64,000 bases of DNA from Lamellibrachia columna (Eukaryota; Annelida; Polychaeta; Sabellida; Siboglinidae): contig OY759275.1 of NCBI GenBank assembly GCA_963662155.1, positions 3,980,706 to 4,044,705 of the forward strand, read 5' to 3'. Below, in pieces: positions 1 through 15,930 of the stretch. The notes below the pieces were generated by a model. That model was not told the DNA's origin, ran no database searches, and worked only from the letters and a program-made list of their open reading frames with translations. Position numbers and translations under genes: made by a program. Position 1 is the first letter of the stretch, and each line of letters opens with the position of its first letter.

Positions 1-279
<279 letters not shown>

Positions 280-379
280 ATATAGTAATAATGATATATT
301 ATTAAAGCACCCTATATAATACAGGGCCAACGTATCTCCGTTCTTTTCGTAGTATATAGCGCAATAATTATTATTTCAG

Positions 380-498
380 AAGCTGGAATGAATTGCGAAG
401 CAAAATGCAACAACAGCTCATGCAAGATTTCGTGTGAAAAAGATGGCTGCTGCGTCTGTTTGATCGGAGACTCAATGTGTGACTGTCTCGGGTCATGA
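380..498 (+). CDS. gene A: last exon of secreted cysteine-rich peptide (partial)
   Basis: Terminal coding exon of a small secreted peptide gene whose signal-peptide exon lies upstream of the window. The acceptor is attattatttcag at 379 and the exon enters in phase 1 (the first two bases complete a Glu codon), exactly as in gene B. It encodes about 39 residues with nine cysteines spaced C-x3-C-x4-C-x3-C-x4-CC-x-C-x6-C-x-C, ending Leu-Gly-Ser before TGA at 496-498. The predicted mature peptide is acidic. Between-cysteine residues differ from gene B (NNSS for TNGS, EKDG for ENDG, LI for MF) while all cysteines are kept. I do not recognise the family. The scaffold suggests a disulfide-rich secreted effector (host-defence or venom-like) or a secreted metal-binding peptide. 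Nine cysteines leave one unpaired, so dimerisation or metal binding is possible. Confidence 0.72.
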
Positions 499-664
499 GA
501 TGCACCATTGTCCTGGGCTAGTGTACCGGTATACGTCATCTTCCGCCAAGCCGACATCCACAGCTCCCCGCCTGGTCGACGCAATGACACGCGGTTCTCT
601 GCCCTGTTCGACGCTTCACGAAACAGCTCCATATCAATGACATTTACTTGTACAAGATACTTCA

Positions 665-670
665 AATAAA
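665..670 (+). promoter_or_regulatory. polyadenylation signal AATAAA of gene A
   Basis: AATAAA lies 167 bases after the gene A stop codon and is conserved at the same place in gene B (28349-28354), in matching sequence (acttcaaataaaa). Cleavage would be expected 10-30 bases further on. Confidence 0.7.
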
Positions 671-968
671 AGTGTGCAAATACATATGTTTTAATCAATG
701 CTTGAAGGAACCGATGTAATACGACTATTGTTTACCTATTGGTATCAATGATCAAAGCCAATTACTCAGTCTTACTTTAAAAAAAAAACATGTATAGTAG
801 AAGGAGATATAACGACCACAATGGCGAAAACGCCCCCTCCCGTCTCAATACAATATGTATTTTTTAATCAATTTAGTTCCTCCATTTATTGCATACATGA
901 CTCACTTCTGCCTGCTCGCCATCCGTCCACGCTGCAATTTGGACTTCCACAGCACAACGTATATTGTA

Positions 969-2890
969 GGGTAAGTTGGGGCAGGGCAAACCCCCTAAGA
1001 AAAACTTTGAAATTGTACACCATTAAAGTATGTTAGCATGTCTTTAATATGTTCATAGTGTTTAAAATTACCTATTGGAAAATTATTTTAAGCAAATTGA
1101 CAACCTGATGAGTTGCATTTTAAAAATAGGAAGAGTACCCAAAAACACATCTTGCCTCATCCTTGGGGCAAGACGGCCCTCTGCCTGGGACAAGAATGTC
1201 AATGGCTCCCTCCCCCGTGGTTTTCGCTTATATAGACGAACCACTGCCTAAACGTAAAATGCATAAAGGCAAATGATATGATAGAAATGTGTTAGGCTAT
1301 TATAGTTGTTAAAAATGTTTGTAGGATGACCAGTACACATCACGTGTTTGTGGGATGACCAGTACACATCACGTATGGTTCATGTATGTTGACCGCGGAT
1401 TTCATGTTTTCTTACGATAGCTGTCTTTATGAAATGTCACAAATTCAACATTAGTACATAAGGGTATGCATTATATTAATCTGACATGACAATATATCAC
1501 CGATTAATTTGACATTCGCATGTGATACGTGACTATTGCGATTGCGTGATAACAGGCAAGCAAATTTGAACGCTGAAACGGCTCTATTGAGAATGTTTAT
1601 TATGTTTGTTTTACTTTCTCCACACAGTAAAGTATAATTAGTGTCCTCTTTCGCAGCGAAAAACCTTTCTTTCGAAGATCATATGCAAATATTCCAGAAA
1701 TCATTACGTAATGATAACACAACGCCACCGAAAAACCTGGAGTCGAAGGCTTGAACTGCATGCAAGCACACCACCTAGTGCCGATATAATCAGTACCAGA
1801 TGGAAAATGGCTCATTTTACCAAATTAATTAGATTAATGGGCAATCGCCATTGCCGCTGGTTCGACGTCGTCACACGGCGTTGTGGTTGGCTGGCGGTTC
1901 GTTGACGATCTAGTTGGGTCATGGGTTGTAGCAACTTGTGGCTGAATCGGCGACTCGAAACTGCGCGGCTACACATGCAACTGTAGTTGATGGACGTGAT
2001 GTGGTGGGAATACTTCGTACAGGGTGCGGAGAAAACCCCATATACACCATTCTTCCTCGTGTACTCAATACGTCTGATTACTTCAGTGATTGAACACGCC
2101 ATACTTTGTTGTGTTTACCAGCACGTGGTGCCACCTGACGAAGGTAACAGCCAAACAATGTCTCAGGCGAGTTCATGAAGGCGAGTGATATTCAGACAAG
2201 GCCGGTGCTGCACATACATCCAAAACGTCAGGATTCAGCCGATTCCAGACGGTCGTAGATTCCAGGTTGGCACCTGGAATCTACGACCAAGACGAATTAG
2301 TCATGCCTGTTATAGGCCTGCTGTTCTGTGCGCTAACATTTCCATGGACCGACAGAAATGTTGCATGTTTCATGATGTTACATTAATCCATATGAAAGAC
2401 CCTTCGAATTCGTATCGTTGCGATGTCTTCCATTGATTTGGTTGACATTCATCATTCGGCAATTTTTTTTTAAATATATAAATATATGCTGTCGTCATTC
2501 GACTGACAGATTATTTCCCATACATATAACTGATTTAGACTTCTACACCAATTTCCTAAACAACATATCATGCTGCATGTTCTTTCCAACGATTATTCAT
2601 TATTCCTTTGTAGCTATCAATTCTATGTGACTAGAACTGGCGATGATGTAAAGTCTGAGTTTGGTACATTCATGGTTCTGTTTAGAATTTGTTGTCGTTC
2701 CATCGCGTTGGGGTGTCTTCTTCCTCCATCCTCTTGAACCAAAGACGTCGCGTGGGGCGGAAACAAATCACGCCACTTTCCACTTTCACGAGCCACAGTG
2801 ATCATTTAAATTGTGTCTATCGTTTCAAAGTTTACGACCTTAGCCTCTCTTGAAAACTTCTTTATGGTTGCTTGAAGTCTTACCCGGCGG
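969..2890. other. gene-free stretch with one direct repeat and one hairpin
   Basis: No convincing coding exon. It holds a 29-base direct duplication at 1321-1378 (ggatgaccagtacacatcac in both units), a perfect 17-bp hairpin at 2251-2288, and a motif (ttggggcaagacggccc, near 1160) related to others near 28505 and 43541. The open frames are short, overlap on both strands and have no family resemblance. Confidence 0.5.
2251..2288. repeat. perfect 17-bp inverted repeat with 4-base loop
   Basis: The arm at 2251-2267 (ggtcgtagattccaggt) is the exact reverse complement of 2272-2288, separated by tggc. It lies outside any recognised element. It could be a foldback relic, a transposon-end hairpin or a structured transcript; the sequence does not decide. 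Confidence 0.9.
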
Positions 2891-2904
2891 ACCGTATATA
2901 ACTA

Positions 2905-3100
2905 AAACAGCGCCACCTAGTGCCTAGTAAACGAGTGGCTTATTTCAGTGAAAACGTAGCAAAAAAGACACCATCACGAACAAATATTGCTACTCTTATG
3001 TGGCATGAGGCGTCTAGCGTCAATGTATTCAGGTTGACAGTGGTCGGTAGGTGTGCACTTCTCGCGTCGAAGCGTTCAGGAATCAGGGTTCTTGTGACAA
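2905..3100 (+). repeat. long inverted repeat, left arm (right arm 5665-5880)
   Basis: This block matches the reverse complement of 5665-5880 imperfectly over about 200 bases. Shared words include gcaaaaaagaca, atgaggcgtct, gcgtcaatg and gcgtcgaagcgttcaggaatcagggt. The two arms bracket about 2.6 kb, as expected for a large non-autonomous DNA transposon or foldback element. Target duplications were not resolved. Confidence 0.75.
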
Positions 3101-3299
3101 GCATGAGTCAAGTCATTGCATATTTGGTCGGTAGGTGCGCTTTGGTGGACAAACTTTATGCTTGTGTTGGATATGGGTAAAAACAATACATATTTGAATG
3201 ACGTCATTGGCTCCAGGCCCCACATGCCACATTAAATGTTGTTGTTTTTAATGAAACTCTTACGCCAATAGAACTACGAAAAGCCGTTTCGTTAAAAAT

Positions 3300-3660
3300 G
3301 TGCTAATTCGCTGCTGTTCTACTTTGCTATCTCGGTGCCTTGTTATTGTTGCTTTGCTGCATCTTTGCTTCGCTGCCTCGCTACTTTGTTACATTGCTAC
3401 TTTGTTACTTTGCTACTTTGCTACTTTGCCGTCTCAGTTCGTTTTTATTTTATTGCTTCGCTGCTTCATTGTTTCGCTGCCCGCAACTCGCTATATTGCT
3501 GCTTCACTGCTTATTTGCGTCACTGCCTCGCTACTTCGATATTTTGTTACTTCACTACTTCTTTGTTTACTGCTTCGTTGACTCACTGCGTTGCTGCTTT
3601 GCTACGTTGCTACTTTGCTGCTTCGTTGCTTCGCTGTTTTGCTGTTTTTACGCTATTGCA
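3300..3660. repeat. degenerate short-period repeat (ttgctacttt / cgctgcttc)
   Basis: About 360 bases of loosely repeated units such as ttgctacttt and ttcgctgctt. All three forward frames stay open because the unit avoids stops on this strand, which produces several Leu/Cys/Phe-rich frames that should not be read as genes. Confidence 0.8.
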
Positions 3661-3739
3661 TATGTTGTCTTGTGAGATATGGGTCAATGTATTATTAGAA
3701 AGTAATACTTTGCACTTACTTTGGAGCAGTACTTGAAAC

Positions 3740-4490
3740 GAATGCGACATTTCGACCCGTCTACTGCGGACCTTCTTAGTGATGACTTCTAGGGCTTTAT
3801 CTACTGGACACTGATGAAGATCGCTGTGACGCCGTATGACACCAGTTTCCGCCCAGTTTGTATTTCCAACCCCTTTAGTTTCTCCATCGGCTTCTTAATG
3901 ATTTTGACACTGTGCGATGAGTTCTTTCACTGGGATGGCGGTCGGGGTAATGGCGAAGCTTAGTCCTTTACTAAGGAAAGATCGTTAATCATCACTAATC
4001 TGCCTGTCACTAAGGTTCACTGCCCACCTCTTATTGCCAATGTTGGTGTCTGTCACGCTCTTATTATCCGAGGGTTTGTTGAAAAATCTCTCAGATTTGT
4101 TTTGACCTAGCTTCCGCGGAAGTGTGCTTGTGCGCAGCCGTGAGGTGTCGCTCAATTTTCGCTAACTCATGAATATTCATGATAGCGCCTAGTTTCGTTT
4201 TTTGGTTTCCAAGGACTCTTTCAGTTTCTTGATTGTGTACTTGCACTGTCGTACTTGTACTCCAAGTGACTTTTGTCCTGCTTTCTTCACGATTTGATCT
4301 GCTATATTGCCAGATAAGTTCGTGTTCATACTGCTGCTTTAAGTTTAAGACCTGTCGTCCGAGTTGTCGAAGAACGATATAAAATATATTGCTCATTGCT
4401 CCAAGGTTAACCAGAATCTGAGCCACAACATTGATCATCAGTGCACGAACACGGTTCGAAGTTGACGGATCGAAACATTGCAATCATTTA
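3740..4490 (-). pseudogene. Penelope-like retroelement reverse transcriptase remnant
   Basis: On the minus strand near 3900-3750 two adjacent frames together resemble the first reverse-transcriptase motif of Penelope-like elements: a piece with KLKGLEIQTGRKLVSY then VTAIF.SV, and after a one-base shift PVDKALEVITKKV. This recalls the family pattern SYDVTALFTSVPVDKAL; the match is from memory. Upstream on the same strand, 4483-4091 is an open frame with ERHLTAAHKHTSAEARSKQI near its end, plausibly the N-terminal region. The copy has a frameshift and stops, lacks the catalytic part and any GIY-YIG nuclease, and is dead. It lies inside the inverted-repeat pair 2905/5880. Confidence 0.6.
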
Positions 4491-4564
4491 AATTTTTGCT
4501 CAGAAGTAAGTGTAAATTATTATTTTCTAATGGGATTTTGGAGCCATGAACAATATATTTCATA

Positions 4565-4885
4565 TCAACATATTATGTATGTGTTCGCCAGGGGCAGTTC
4601 TTGGGAGAAATACAGGTCACTTTATATCATATTTTGTCACTATTCTTATTTTGTTCTGTTCTTAGAAGAAATATATGTCAAGTTATTGCACATATATTCG
4701 GTAGGGGCTGTTCTTGTGAGAAAATGGGTCAGGTTATTACATATTTGGTCGGTAGGGGTGCTTCTTGGGACAAAATTAGTTCAAGTTATAGTATATATAG
4801 GCGTTAGGGGCCTTTCTTGGGAGAAAACTAGGTCAAGTTATTCCATATGTAGGCGGTATGGGCCCTTCTTGGGAGAAAAGCAACT
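4565..4885 (+). repeat. degenerate tandem repeat, unit about 60 bases
   Basis: Five or so diverged units share the order ggtcaagttatt, catatttggtcggtaggggc, ttcttgggagaaaa. Single related units occur near 3030 and 3110 in the left arm region, so the repeat belongs to the same composite element. Confidence 0.75.
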
Positions 4886-4889
4886 TAGA

Positions 4890-5085
4890 GTGCAGTTATA
4901 CTGACTCTCCTGGACGGGACACTAGCCCATCGCAGGTACCTTCCAAACAGTGTTTGTACTCATTTGCAGCTGAGTAAACGAAATTGCCTAAGCTTCGAAA
5001 ACGAACCGTGCCCAGTGTGGGTCTTGAACTCACAACCCTCGAATTTAGAGTCCAACACCTTAACCACTAGGCCACGGCTGCCCCC
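4890..5085 (-). mobile_element. tRNA-derived SINE
   Basis: Read on the minus strand from 5083, the head resembles a tRNA: box A-like tggcctagtggttaagg and box B-like gttgtgagttcaagaccc with a foldable anticodon arm. A non-tRNA body follows, containing gatgggctagtgtcccgtcc, which recalls a conserved block in many invertebrate SINEs (from memory). The body and its junction with the neighbouring tandem repeat make a functional tRNA gene unlikely. Confidence 0.65.
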
Positions 5086-5664
5086 CAAAGTTGTTATATA
5101 TGTGGTCAATAGGAACGCTTATTGGTAGGAATATAGGTAAAATTTTACATATTTGATTTACGTCATTCGCTCCGGGCCCCTCGTGCTACTTGGAAGAGAC
5201 GTCATATGCTCTGCGACGTTTGAGATTCTCCGAGAACATCCGGGACCCTTCAGGCTATTTTGACAATAAACATAAACACCCGTTAGATGACATCATACGA
5301 AGAAGTCTTGTTTCTACATGAGTAAAAGCGGTACATACTTAGCAAAACGCGTTAAATACATAGCATGAAAGTGTTTCTATATAGCTAAAACTGGTACGTG
5401 CCCTGCTAAATGCAAAATAATTTATGAAAGATGGTGAAAAGATAAAGAAAATGATATAAAATGACACAATTTAACACTTTTAAAGAAAATTACAAACAAT
5501 TACGCAAAAATGTCACACTTTGAAAGAAAATGTCAGAGAAATTATACAAAATTGGTATATAAATAACTAAAAAACCATCACCACATGGTAGAAGTTGTGC
5601 ATTTTGCAAAGTCGATTTTATTTTTTAGTAATGTTTTACTAAAATTACGGAAACGCTGTCATTG

Positions 5665-5880
5665 GCTTCGGTACCCTGATTCCTGAACGCTTCGACGCTG
5701 GAAGTACACAGCTATGTGGCGCCACCGTAGCTGGCACCGAGCATCGCCAGCCTGAAAGCATTGACGCCAGACGCCTCATTCCACACGAGGCTAAACATTT
5801 TGCGTGATTGTCTTTTTTGCTATGCTTTCATTGAAATAGGCCACATACGCTATCCCCTAGATGCCGCAGGTATCGCTTAA
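5665..5880 (-). repeat. long inverted repeat, right arm (left arm 2905-3100)
   Basis: Reverse complement of the left arm with roughly 15-20 percent divergence and a small extra block containing gtggcgccaca. Between the arms lie the Penelope-like remnant, the 60-base tandem repeat and the SINE. Confidence 0.75.
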
Positions 5881-6042
5881 TTACTTATTACTTGTGAATG
5901 TCCTCTATTACCACGAGAGAATACTGATGGATTGGTTGAGCTAAATATTTTTTTTTATTTTGCATCGTTAGCCCCAAATGATATGATCAACATGATGTAC
6001 ATTATGTGTCCACGTGCTGCTTTGAAATAAACACCACTTGAA

Positions 6043-6150
6043 AAAAGGAGAAGAGGCAGACGACTGGGCACACGGAGAAGGAATGTGGAAGAACAGATGA
6101 AGCTGGCTGGGAAGACTTGGAGTGAACTCATCTGGGCGCCCAGATAACTG
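6043..6150 (+). pseudogene. LINE 3' end scrap (C-terminal tail of a reverse transcriptase ORF)
   Basis: The forward frame gives RRRGRRLGTRRRNVEEQM then KLAGKTWSELIWAPR and a stop. It resembles the basic RRRGRP / KAAGKTWSEL tail at the end of many animal LINE pol proteins. Only about 35 codons remain. Confidence 0.5.
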
Positions 6151-6251
6151 TATGTTTGTATCTGTTACGCCGTTTCTCTCTGTATGTCACTATGTCGTTC
6201 TATATGTTTCTCTGCAATGCAGTCACTCTCTGTTTGCTTCTCAGTCACACA

Positions 6252-6283
<32 letters not shown>

Positions 6284-6799
6284 GTCTCTCTGTCGCGCCA
6301 CCACTCTGTCACTCTCTGTCTTGCCGTATTTCTGTATAAAACATATGTATGATGCCTTTGTATATACTTGTGTATGAATTTTTTGTATGTACTGCTGTAT
6401 GTGCCTCCTTATGTATAGGTCTGTAGTGTGTTTCTACACGTACCTCTACATGTACCACTACACGTAGCGCTACAGTTACCTCTAGACGTTCTCTCTCTCC
6501 GTCGCTGTCTGCCTAGGCTATGCTCTCATCACATCTTGGCACGCCTGGTATGCTGACCATGTGTCGCAATCGCCGAGTTGTTTGAAGCGGTTTTATACCG
6601 TTTCATTACTGGGCGGTATGCGCAGGAAGACAGGAATCGAAAAGGAAAAGTCGAGACTGGTGCAACATAAAGCGAACCACCTCTCTACTGTTGTTTATGA
6701 GCTTCGTGTGTCAGACAGTTGTGCAGCCATGCTCGATACGACTTTCTATAGTTTTTTTACATTCTCTAAAATTTCCTTTCTTTGGACGTTTTACCAAAT
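6151..6799. other. gene-free stretch with TC and tacacgta repeats
   Basis: Contains a short TC run at 6249-6279 and degenerate units (ctacacgtacctctacatgt) at 6430-6490. The frame at 6561-6935 has no recognisable domain and no splice or signal support. Confidence 0.5.
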
Positions 6800-7345
6800 A
6801 TCCTTCTTTCCACTCCTACATTATCTCCTCTTCATTCCAGATTTGTTAGTTGACGTGCTTAAGTGCTTCTGCCGGTATTTTATCTGGTCCTGCTTATTTC
6901 CCATTTGCAATATTCTAAAGGCTTTCCTGACTTAGTCCTTTGTTAGCTTAGCACTGTTCATTTGCAGTAGTTAATATGCTGGTTGGATATATACAGCGTT
7001 TAGTGGAGCTGGCCTGTTCAGTAATTCTTCAAAGTATTCTGCCTTAACCATAAAGATTGATTATGAGATGTTTTGTCTTGAATTCGGCCAAGGTGATCCG
7101 CCCGTTGATTGGCTCCCAGCGAACTAGTAGTGGACTCTGTGCCTCCTTTGTTAGCATAAGTGCCACTCCTTGTGTGTGTGCGGTGCATTGTCCTCTTCTT
7201 GTCCTGAGTATAATACCATCTCTCCAGACAAAAGCTTTGTCTGTCCTGACTGTGTCCAGCTAATCTCACACAGCCCTAGTAAAGCAATTTTTTTCTAGCT
7301 TCATACATTGTCCTAACATTTCAGGTCCCGATCCTTATTGGCGTC
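6800..7345 (-). pseudogene. RTE-like LINE remnant with internal deletion
   Basis: Minus-strand frames give endonuclease pieces (LCEISWTQSGQTKLLSGEM, VLYSGQEEDNAPHTH) and then, after a short disordered link, the pre-RT region (YFEELLNRPAPLNAVYIQPA). In intact members these lie several hundred residues apart, so an internal deletion fused them. Several in-frame stops and shifts are present. It resembles the element at 32587-35563 but is far more decayed. Confidence 0.7.
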
Positions 7346-7457
7346 AGTAGGCTCGACTGTATTGTTTCCTTGCGGCTTTCACAATGCAGAGTCATCCTCC
7401 TCCCACGTCGTGTTGGATTAAATTTGTCGTTAATACTTTTGTAATCCATTGAATGGA

Positions 7458-7462
7458 TTGTG

Positions 7463-7508
<46 letters not shown>
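7458..7508. repeat. TGCG/CGTG tetranucleotide array
   Basis: Pure gtgc repeat, about 12 units, directly abutting the LINE 3' end that follows. It reads as RACV or ARTH in translation and is not coding. Confidence 0.95.
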
Positions 7509-7509
<1 letters not shown>

Positions 7510-7766
7510 TCCTCCCTGTACAAAGGCGCTGCAACATGTGAGACAAAAACAACTGCTGCAGCAGAAAAACGGTGGCAAGCCATAAAGTCAAGAGCCAGCG
7601 ACCCGCTGACAACACATGCGGCTGCCATCCCCTGTCCACACTGCCCGAGAATCTTCCAGACACACATTGGCCTTTTCAGCCACCTGCGTACTCACAGACC
7701 AATCCAGCCCCCCTCAACCCCCTGATGACTGAAGTGGTCCTCACTGCTTCGTAATGCCACTAACGA

Positions 7767-7770
<4 letters not shown>
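7510..7770 (+). pseudogene. LINE 3' terminus with C-terminal C2H2 zinc finger
   Basis: The forward frame reads KTTAAAEKRWQAIKSRASDP then PCPHCPRIFQTHIGLFSHLRTHR before a stop near 7723. The last segment has the C-x2-C-x12-H-x3-H spacing of a C2H2 finger. Many LINE pol proteins end in exactly such a finger preceded by a basic Ala-rich helix. Only the last 70 codons or so survive. It is followed by noncoding tail and a GT array. Confidence 0.7.
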
Positions 7771-7807
<37 letters not shown>

Positions 7808-7812
7808 CGTGC

Positions 7813-7881
<69 letters not shown>

Positions 7882-7979
7882 CGTGCGTGCGTGTATGTGT
7901 GTAAATGCTTGCGTGCATGCGTGCATGCATGCGTGCGTGTGTGCCTGCTTGCATGCGTGCGTGCGTGCGTGCGTGCGTA
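7769..7979. repeat. GT / GCGT compound microsatellite
   Basis: Long gt array with blocks of gcgt and gcat. Produces spurious CVCV and THTH reading frames on both strands. Confidence 0.97.
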
Positions 7980-7984
7980 AAACA

Positions 7985-10049
7985 TCGTAGCTGATATAAG
8001 CCAGGGATGCTTCTGAAAGTCAGTTTTATGTGATATGCACATTATTTAGACAAGCTGCAACATATATACACGTATTGTATGTGTGTGTGTGTGCGTGCGT
8101 GCGTGCGTGTGTACGTGTACATGTCTAAAGCATTTATACGTGACGCAGCATATATTGGACATCTATGTTCGTCCTGTTATTCCTTTGTCCTTTGTCCTTT
8201 GTCCGTTGTCCTTTGTCCTTTGTCCAAGCGGTCACGCATACATTACCTGTGTATACACAGTATATTCCACAAACTTGGTAAAACAGATTTGTAGTTGGAT
8301 TATGTATACCTTATGGTGGCCGACTACAATGAAATTAAGCTAACCGCATATCGGTCTGCGCATGGCAGTGTTAAAATGATATCAACACGACAGTTATACT
8401 CCCGATTTGAAGCTTTATGCCAAGTGCTACATATTGTTGTGATAGCGTAAGGTGCTGCCACCTATTGACTATGTCAAGTAAAGAACCGTTGCATCGGTGT
8501 CGCTATAATGCTGTCATGTAACAGTTTTGCTTGATTAAAAAAGTGTGCTTCCCGCCCAGTTCGTGACTGTTGTGTTGAGGTCTTCAGAATGTAGTACGGC
8601 CACTAAAGATATTACACCAATAATGAACATAAATGATGCACAATGATACTTACCCTTGGCGGACAACGAGTGTTATAAATTCGTTGCAAAACAAAATAGT
8701 TCGGAAATGTTTTTTCAATGAGATGAATAAATTAACATTTTGGCTTTTTATAAAAGTTTTTTTTGCTAATTTTGTTGCTGACGTAGCTATTGCCAAGTAA
8801 GATATTTCAACATTTGGCACGGGAACCCCCAACTCTATTTCCCTTTTTAAAGAGATAAATAATAGTCGAACATATTGGTCAAGAATAATTACTAGAATGT
8901 GGTTACTCCTTGTGGGTCAAATATTGAATACTGAACATATCAAATTGCAATATTCCTGTTTTATATTTTAATAGTAAATAAATCTTGTATGACTGGTTAT
9001 CATCAGATTACAGTATTGTGCTAATTTGGCAGGTGACGTAGCTGTTACTGTCAGATATTTAAAAAATGTGCACGGGACTCCCCAAGTGGTATGCCTTTTT
9101 GGGTCTAATGGATTTCAAATGGACTAACTCAACTAAATGTGTATACTTTAACTACCACACCTCTTTACAGCAGAAACACTCTGACATGGTATGTTAGGCT
9201 ACACATTGACAATAATAGGTCCGTAACCGCTTGGACAAAATCACTTGTAGGGTGTTTCTAAAATGGCCGCAGTTTTTCAAGATATTTATCCTAACCAACA
9301 TTCATACAGTAACCATAAAGGCCATGCATACATGTACCATCAAAGTTAGAAAAAACATTTATTTTTGAAACATTTATTTCTGAAAAGCGCATCAGTTGTT
9401 CAAAAGTGCAGGGGAAGGTGGGGCATGGTAAGTATTTGGTTTCAAAACTGTGTTCTACGGTAGCATCTGTGTTCTACGGTAGCATATGTGTTCTACGGTA
9501 GCATCTGTGTTCTACGGTAGCATCTGTGTTCTACGGTAGCATCTGTGTTCTATTTAGCATCTAGCTATTACATCGAGCATCTGAAGCCGCGAATTGAACT
9601 CCTTTGCGTCGGCAAGACATTGTAAACTAAAATGTTGTTTTTGTAGTGTCATGTTATTTTATACATATTACATTGATACGTAACTCACACTCTCAATAAT
9701 ATATGAATATTGGTGTTTATGCATTTTTGGAATGTGTGTCGCTCACAAATAAACTTTACCGCCCCAGTCTTGTGCGGGTATGCCCCAGTGCAGTACGTTC
9801 ATTTACATAACGTGACGTATGTCACCCGTGGGAACGAGGAGTATAAGCGGGTAAAAGTAACAGCAACAACACACAACTTATGCGATAGAAGACTTATGTC
9901 TATCTCTAAGAAGTTAAATTTAATAGCCCACACGTGCCCTAGCTGATGCCCCCGTATATCCGCGTGCACTAGCTGCAGGCTTGAGTGTGTGTTTATCGTC
10001 ATACCCTACCTACCCTGCAGGATTAGCGAGTCACTCTCTCGCTCAGGGA
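7985..10049 (+). repeat. segmental duplication, copy 1 (pairs with 36336-42402)
   Basis: Colinear blocks match copy 2: 8020-8250 with 36345-36520, 8631-9185 with 36624-37275, 9205-9440 with 40340-40555, 9560-9790 with 40610-40920, and 9838-10049 with 42190-42402. Copy 1 lacks the 3-kb hAT and a 1.3-kb block present in copy 2. It has its own expansions of a 7-base repeat (cctttgt, 8180-8226) and a 19-base repeat (9451-9545). No gene is visible in either copy. Confidence 0.85.
9451..9561. repeat. 19-bp tandem repeat, five copies plus a partial
   Basis: Unit tgttctacggtagcatctg repeated nearly perfectly, then a decayed unit. The homologous site in copy 2 (near 40600) holds a single unit, so the expansion came after the duplication. 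Confidence 0.92.
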
Positions 10050-10157
10050 GTGTTTATTCCACTTTACATGGACGAAGCCTAAGGCGAAGGGCGACCGCCA
10101 ACTCGTTCGACTCGATGCGTCCATCTTTGTTGATATCGAGTTTGTCAAACAACTTTC

Positions 10158-10215
10158 GGCGATATTTTACTTTCTGACTGAACCATGAAAATGACCACCT
10201 AGAGCACCCAAACTT
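10158..10215 (+). mobile_element. left end of 8-bp-TSD MITE, split from its right end at 15583-15930
   Basis: Starts ggcgatattttactttctga and carries the roughly 60-bp terminal inverted repeat also seen at 44435. It is preceded by caactttc (10150-10157), and the same eight bases follow the right end at 15931-15938. This identifies the two pieces as one insertion interrupted by later DNA. Related to the intact copy at 44435-44901. Confidence 0.85.
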
Positions 10216-10221
10216 CTCCTC

Positions 10222-13840
<3,619 letters not shown>

Positions 13841-14017
13841 CGTTTCTCCACCTCGAGACGTGGCTGCTTCCCCAGTGCTTCGTCGGAGCGCCCGAAACCG
13901 TCGTCCCCCTACCCCTTACTCCCCCTAGTGACTTTTGTTCAAAGCGTTAGTTTGCGCCACAGTCCCTAGCTTGCTATATTTGCGTTTCATAGCTTGTCCC
14001 AAGACTATTTGAAACTG

Positions 14018-14160
14018 TCGGGGAGAACTGTGGTGTTTGACTTTATTTGTAAACGTTGTTACAATCATAAATCGATCAGCAATCAGCATTCTAAGTGCGC
14101 AGTGGCGCCGCCTATCTGATAGTGAGAGAGACAACAATAAAGATTGCAAATGTCCGCCGT
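14018..14160 (+). mobile_element. possible Gypsy 3' LTR fragment
   Basis: After the pol stop at 13838 and 180 bases of pyrimidine-rich DNA, a sequence beginning tgtcggggagaactgtggtg looks like an LTR start (TG...). It contains aacaataaag near 14133 as a possible polyA signal. No matching 5' LTR is present in the window, so this rests on position and the start motif only. Confidence 0.4.
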
Positions 14161-14229
14161 GTTTTGAGTGTGTCTATTTTCTAGATGTAAATGAGCAGAG
14201 CAACGCTATTTAGTCTACGAAGAAAAACA

Positions 14230-15582
<1,353 letters not shown>

Positions 15583-15597
15583 ATTACGCGCAATGAG

Positions 15598-15632
<35 letters not shown>

Positions 15633-15930
15633 CAATTAAAAGACAGAAATACATAGTTGTTATAGCAGCGCCGCCGCACGGAGTTTCGGTGAAACTGAAC
15701 GACGCCTTGTCATATGCATCGATGTTACGGTAGCCTTGGCGCTACGAGAAGGCGCCGTAGGAAACGGCGATGTTTTGGTTTAATTCTTTTGTATTTTTTT
15801 TTCGTTTTGAGAAGGTAAATGTACTTTATTTACCATGTAACATGTGTATATGTATAGTAGATATGTGATGAAAAGTTTGGGTGCTCTAGGTGGTGAATTT
15901 TATGGTTAGGCCAGAAAGTAAAAGATCGCC
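15583..15930 (+). mobile_element. right part of the interrupted MITE (left end 10158-10215)
   Basis: Matches 44583-44901 of the intact copy: acgcgcaatgaggcacgc, an ACGC run (15599-15632), then ggagtttcggtgaaactgaa and the right inverted repeat ending agaaagtaaaagatcgcc. It is followed by caactttc, the same eight bases that precede the left end. Its first roughly 90 internal bases are missing at the CR1 junction. Confidence 0.85.

Noticed and set aside
3300..3736. Cys/Leu-rich frames resembling small membrane or cysteine-rich proteins
   Set aside because: Low-complexity repeat keeps three forward frames open; no signal peptide or splice context.
5008..5083. Functional tRNA gene on the minus strand
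   Set aside because: Box A and B are present but the anticodon arm would read CUA and the sequence continues into a SINE-type body, so it is a tRNA-derived SINE.
6561..6935. 124-residue forward frame
   Set aside because: Its 3' half overlaps the minus-strand RTE remnant and it shows no domain.
7692..8042. THTH and CVCV reading frames on both strands
   Set aside because: Translations of GT and GCGT microsatellites.
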